A stretch of DNA of 6,169 nucleotides, taken from contig WJMB01000128.1 in NCBI GenBank assembly GCA_014728185.1, positions 1-6,169 of the forward strand, written 5' to 3'. The stretch comes from Candidatus Coatesiibacteriota bacterium. Its GTDB lineage: Bacteria; RBG-13-66-14. The position numbers and the translations under genes are program-made. This document shows positions 4,316-6,169 of this stretch, one piece after another; positions within the stretch are counted from its first letter, which is position 1; every line of letters begins with the position of its first letter. The notes below the pieces were generated by a model. The model saw nothing but the letters and a program-made list of their open reading frames with translations. It did not search any database and had not been told where the DNA came from.

Positions 4316-6169
4316 CTAGACCTCCGGCAGCAGGCCCAACCGGCGCAGGCGGCGTTCGAAACCGCGGCGACGGCTTTCATCGGCGATACCTCCGGAGATT
4401 CGCTCGAAGAGCTTCGTGGCGCTGGAGGCGTACTCGCGGGATTTTGTCCGCTCGCCCAGCAGCTCGTAGAGGCGGCTGAGCAGCCCGGCGGTCTCCAGGC
4501 GCTCGGTGGCGTAGGGCAGCTTGTGGAAGAGCTCGTCGGCACGTTCCACGGCGTCCACCAGGCGCCGGCGTTCGTGATCGCTCAGCGGACGCCTTCGGGC
4601 GATCTGCGCCAGGACCTGGAGCTCGGTCCGCGCCAGGTCGTCCTCGGCGGCATCACTGTAGAGGTCGTCGAGTTCGCTCCAGGCCTCCCGCTCGCGACCG
4701 CAGAGGGCCAAGAAGCGCGCCAGGTCCAACCGGGCCTCGATCAGGTTGGAGCGCGCACCCAGCTCGGCGAAGATCTCCAGGGCCAGGCGGTAGTGCTCCT
4801 CGGCGGCGGCGAGATCGCCCAGCTCCTCGGCCACCCGGCCCAGCCCGTCGTGGGCGTAGCCGTCGCCCAGGCGGTTGTCGATCTGGGCGTTGAACTCGAG
4901 GTAGCGTTCGAACCAGCGCCGGGCCTCGGCGTAGTCGTCGAGGCTGGCGTAGGCGAATCCCAGGTTGCAGCAGTTGACGGCTTGCCCGAAGCGGTCGCCG
5001 CAGCGCCCGCCCATCTCGAAGGACCTGTTGAGATAATCGAGGGCAATGTCGAAGTTGCCGTCGACGTACTCGCCGGCGCCGATGTTATTGAGGGTGGTCA
5101 GGATACCGCCCAGGTTGCCGTGCTTCTCGTAGAGGGCCAGGGTCTTGGCGTTATACTCCCGGGAGGCCTCGAGATCGCCGAGCTCGTCGATGACGGCGGA
5201 ATGGACGCTGTAGAGTCGGGCCAGGATAGTCTCGGCTTCGGCGTCGTCGCGCTCCAGCATGTCGTAGATGATCCGGGCCTCCTCGACCAGCTCCATTGCA
5301 ACGGTGTAGTCGCCCTCCAGGTATTTGAGCCAGCCGCGGCTCAGGCGAACGCGGACCTGGGGCAGGCTGACGGGCAACTCGCGCAGCAGCGCCTCGGCGG
5401 TGCGGTACTCCTCCCGGGCCTCGGGGTAACGGCTGGCCGCCTGGTGGGCGTTGCCGATGTGCTCGTGGACCTCGGCCCGCTCGACGTCGTCGCCGGCGTA
5501 TTCGAGGGCCGCGGCGTAGCGCTCCAGGGCCTTGTCGATGCGGCCGGTGTCGGTCAGCACCCGCCCGGCGCGCAGCAGCGCTTGATAGCGCGGGGTGGGA
5601 TCGTCGGTCAACTCGACGACCCGGGTCAGGAAGTCGAGAGCCTCCTCGTTGGCGTAGATCGAGGCGGCGTATTTTCCGGCGCGCAGATAGTACCCGGCGG
5701 CCCGGTCATCCTCACCGGCGGCGGCGTAGTGATGGGCCACCAGGGAGAAATAGGATTCGAGGTGCTCGGTGTAGTGCTCCTCGACCCAGCGGGCGGTCTT
5801 GTGGTGCATCTCCCGGCGCACCCGCCTGAGGATGCCCCGGTAGGCGGTCTGGTGGAGCAGGTTGTGCTTGAAGATGTACTCGAGGTCATCGGCGAAGAGG
5901 GAGTCCAGCCGCCGGGTAATCAGCTCGCGCCGCTCCAGGTCATGCAGCTCGCCGTCGACGGAGAGCCGCATCAGCGCGGCCACGATGCGCCGCCAGAAGA
6001 CCTCGCCGACGACGGCGGCGGTCTGGATGACGCGGCGACCGTTTTCGGGCAGGCTGTCCAGGCGGCTGCGCAACACGTCCTCGATGGTGTCGGGCAGGTC
6101 GATGGCGCGGATCTCACGCTGGGCCGTCCAGTGCCCCCGGCTGCGCAGGATCAGGCCGCGATCGATCAG
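4316..6169 (-). CDS. ATPase/TPR signalling protein, C-terminal part (partial)
   Basis: The frame is open through the right edge and ends in TAG at 4316-4318, giving 617 visible residues. The GTG at 6076 is not the real start: 31 upstream codons continue the same conserved region. Residues 1-60 (G-L-I-L-R ... L25-P26-D27-T28-I29 ... R36-L37-D38-S39-L40 ... T50-A51-A52-V53-V54-G55) match the region just after the ATPase core in AAA_16/NACHT-like proteins. A segment Y-I-F-K-H-N-L-L-H-Q-T-A-Y follows at about 98-110, typical of the same proteins before their helical repeats. From about 140 to 505 there are roughly eight tetratricopeptide repeats, clearest at 199-224, 232-261, 319-351, 359-392, 397-432 and 438-471. 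A basic tail rich in R closes the protein. In this family the missing N-terminus is often a Ser/Thr kinase, a nucleotide cyclase or a DNA-binding domain, with P-loop residues outside this window. No signal peptide or membrane segment is visible, so it is probably cytoplasmic. Confidence 0.8.
   Translation of the reverse strand: MIDRGLILRSRGHWTAQREIRAIDLPDTIEDVLRSRLDSLPENGRRVIQTAAVVGEVFWRRIVAALMRLSVDGELHDLERRELITRRLDSLFADDLEYIFKHNLLHQTAYRGILRRVRREMHHKTARWVEEHYTEHLESYFSLVAHHYAAAGEDDRAAGYYLRAGKYAASIYANEEALDFLTRVVELTDDPTPRYQALLRAGRVLTDTGRIDKALERYAAALEYAGDDVERAEVHEHIGNAHQAASRYPEAREEYRTAEALLRELPVSLPQVRVRLSRGWLKYLEGDYTVAMELVEEARIIYDMLERDDAEAETILARLYSVHSAVIDELGDLEASREYNAKTLALYEKHGNLGGILTTLNNIGAGEYVDGNFDIALDYLNRSFEMGGRCGDRFGQAVNCCNLGFAYASLDDYAEARRWFERYLEFNAQIDNRLGDGYAHDGLGRVAEELGDLAAAEEHYRLALEIFAELGARSNLIEARLDLARFLALCGREREAWSELDDLYSDAAEDDLARTELQVLAQIARRRPLSDHERRRLVDAVERADELFHKLPYATERLETAGLLSRLYELLGERTKSREYASSATKLFERISGGIADESRRRGFERRLRRLGLLPEV

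Overview
The window is GC-rich bacterial DNA with three recognisable protein genes separated by unusually long, more AT-rich spacers. The first gene carries a signal peptide and the PorV/PorQ-type N-terminal signature, so the organism should have an outer membrane. PorV/PorQ-like proteins are common in Bacteroidota and in several uncultivated candidate phyla; I cannot place the organism more closely, and any name (for example a candidate phylum of the FCB type or Coatesbacteria-like) would be a guess.

Layout. 1-509: no convincing gene; it holds copy A of a dispersed non-coding repeat. 510-1457 (+): secreted PorV/PorQ-family outer-membrane beta-barrel protein. 1458-1575: short spacer with a perfect 10-bp stem-loop. 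1576-3057 (+): multi-pass membrane protein of the GT-C glycosyltransferase type. 3058-4315: a 1.26-kb spacer between convergent genes. It contains a structured stretch ending in a terminator-like hairpin (about 3200-3354), a second terminator candidate with a T run (3449-3474), copy B of the repeat (about 3550-3857), a four-unit 10-bp tandem repeat (3881-3920) and hairpins near the end of the convergent gene. 4316-6169 (-): C-terminal 617 residues of a large ATPase/TPR protein that runs off the right edge.

The two plus-strand genes may be co-transcribed (118-nt gap, no T-run terminator between them) and both act at the cell envelope, but there is no evidence of a shared pathway. The minus-strand gene looks like the sensory or regulatory tail of a signalling protein and belongs to a different unit.

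The most notable observation is the dispersed repeat. About 220 nt at 161-380 and 3637-3857 align in the same orientation with one 1-nt gap and about 74% identity (counted by hand). Neither copy keeps a reading frame. The copies differ by an extra hairpin-bearing stretch, and a small 3' hairpin is kept through a compensatory base-pair change. This fits either a decayed small mobile repeat or a family of structured RNAs; I do not recognise it as any known element.
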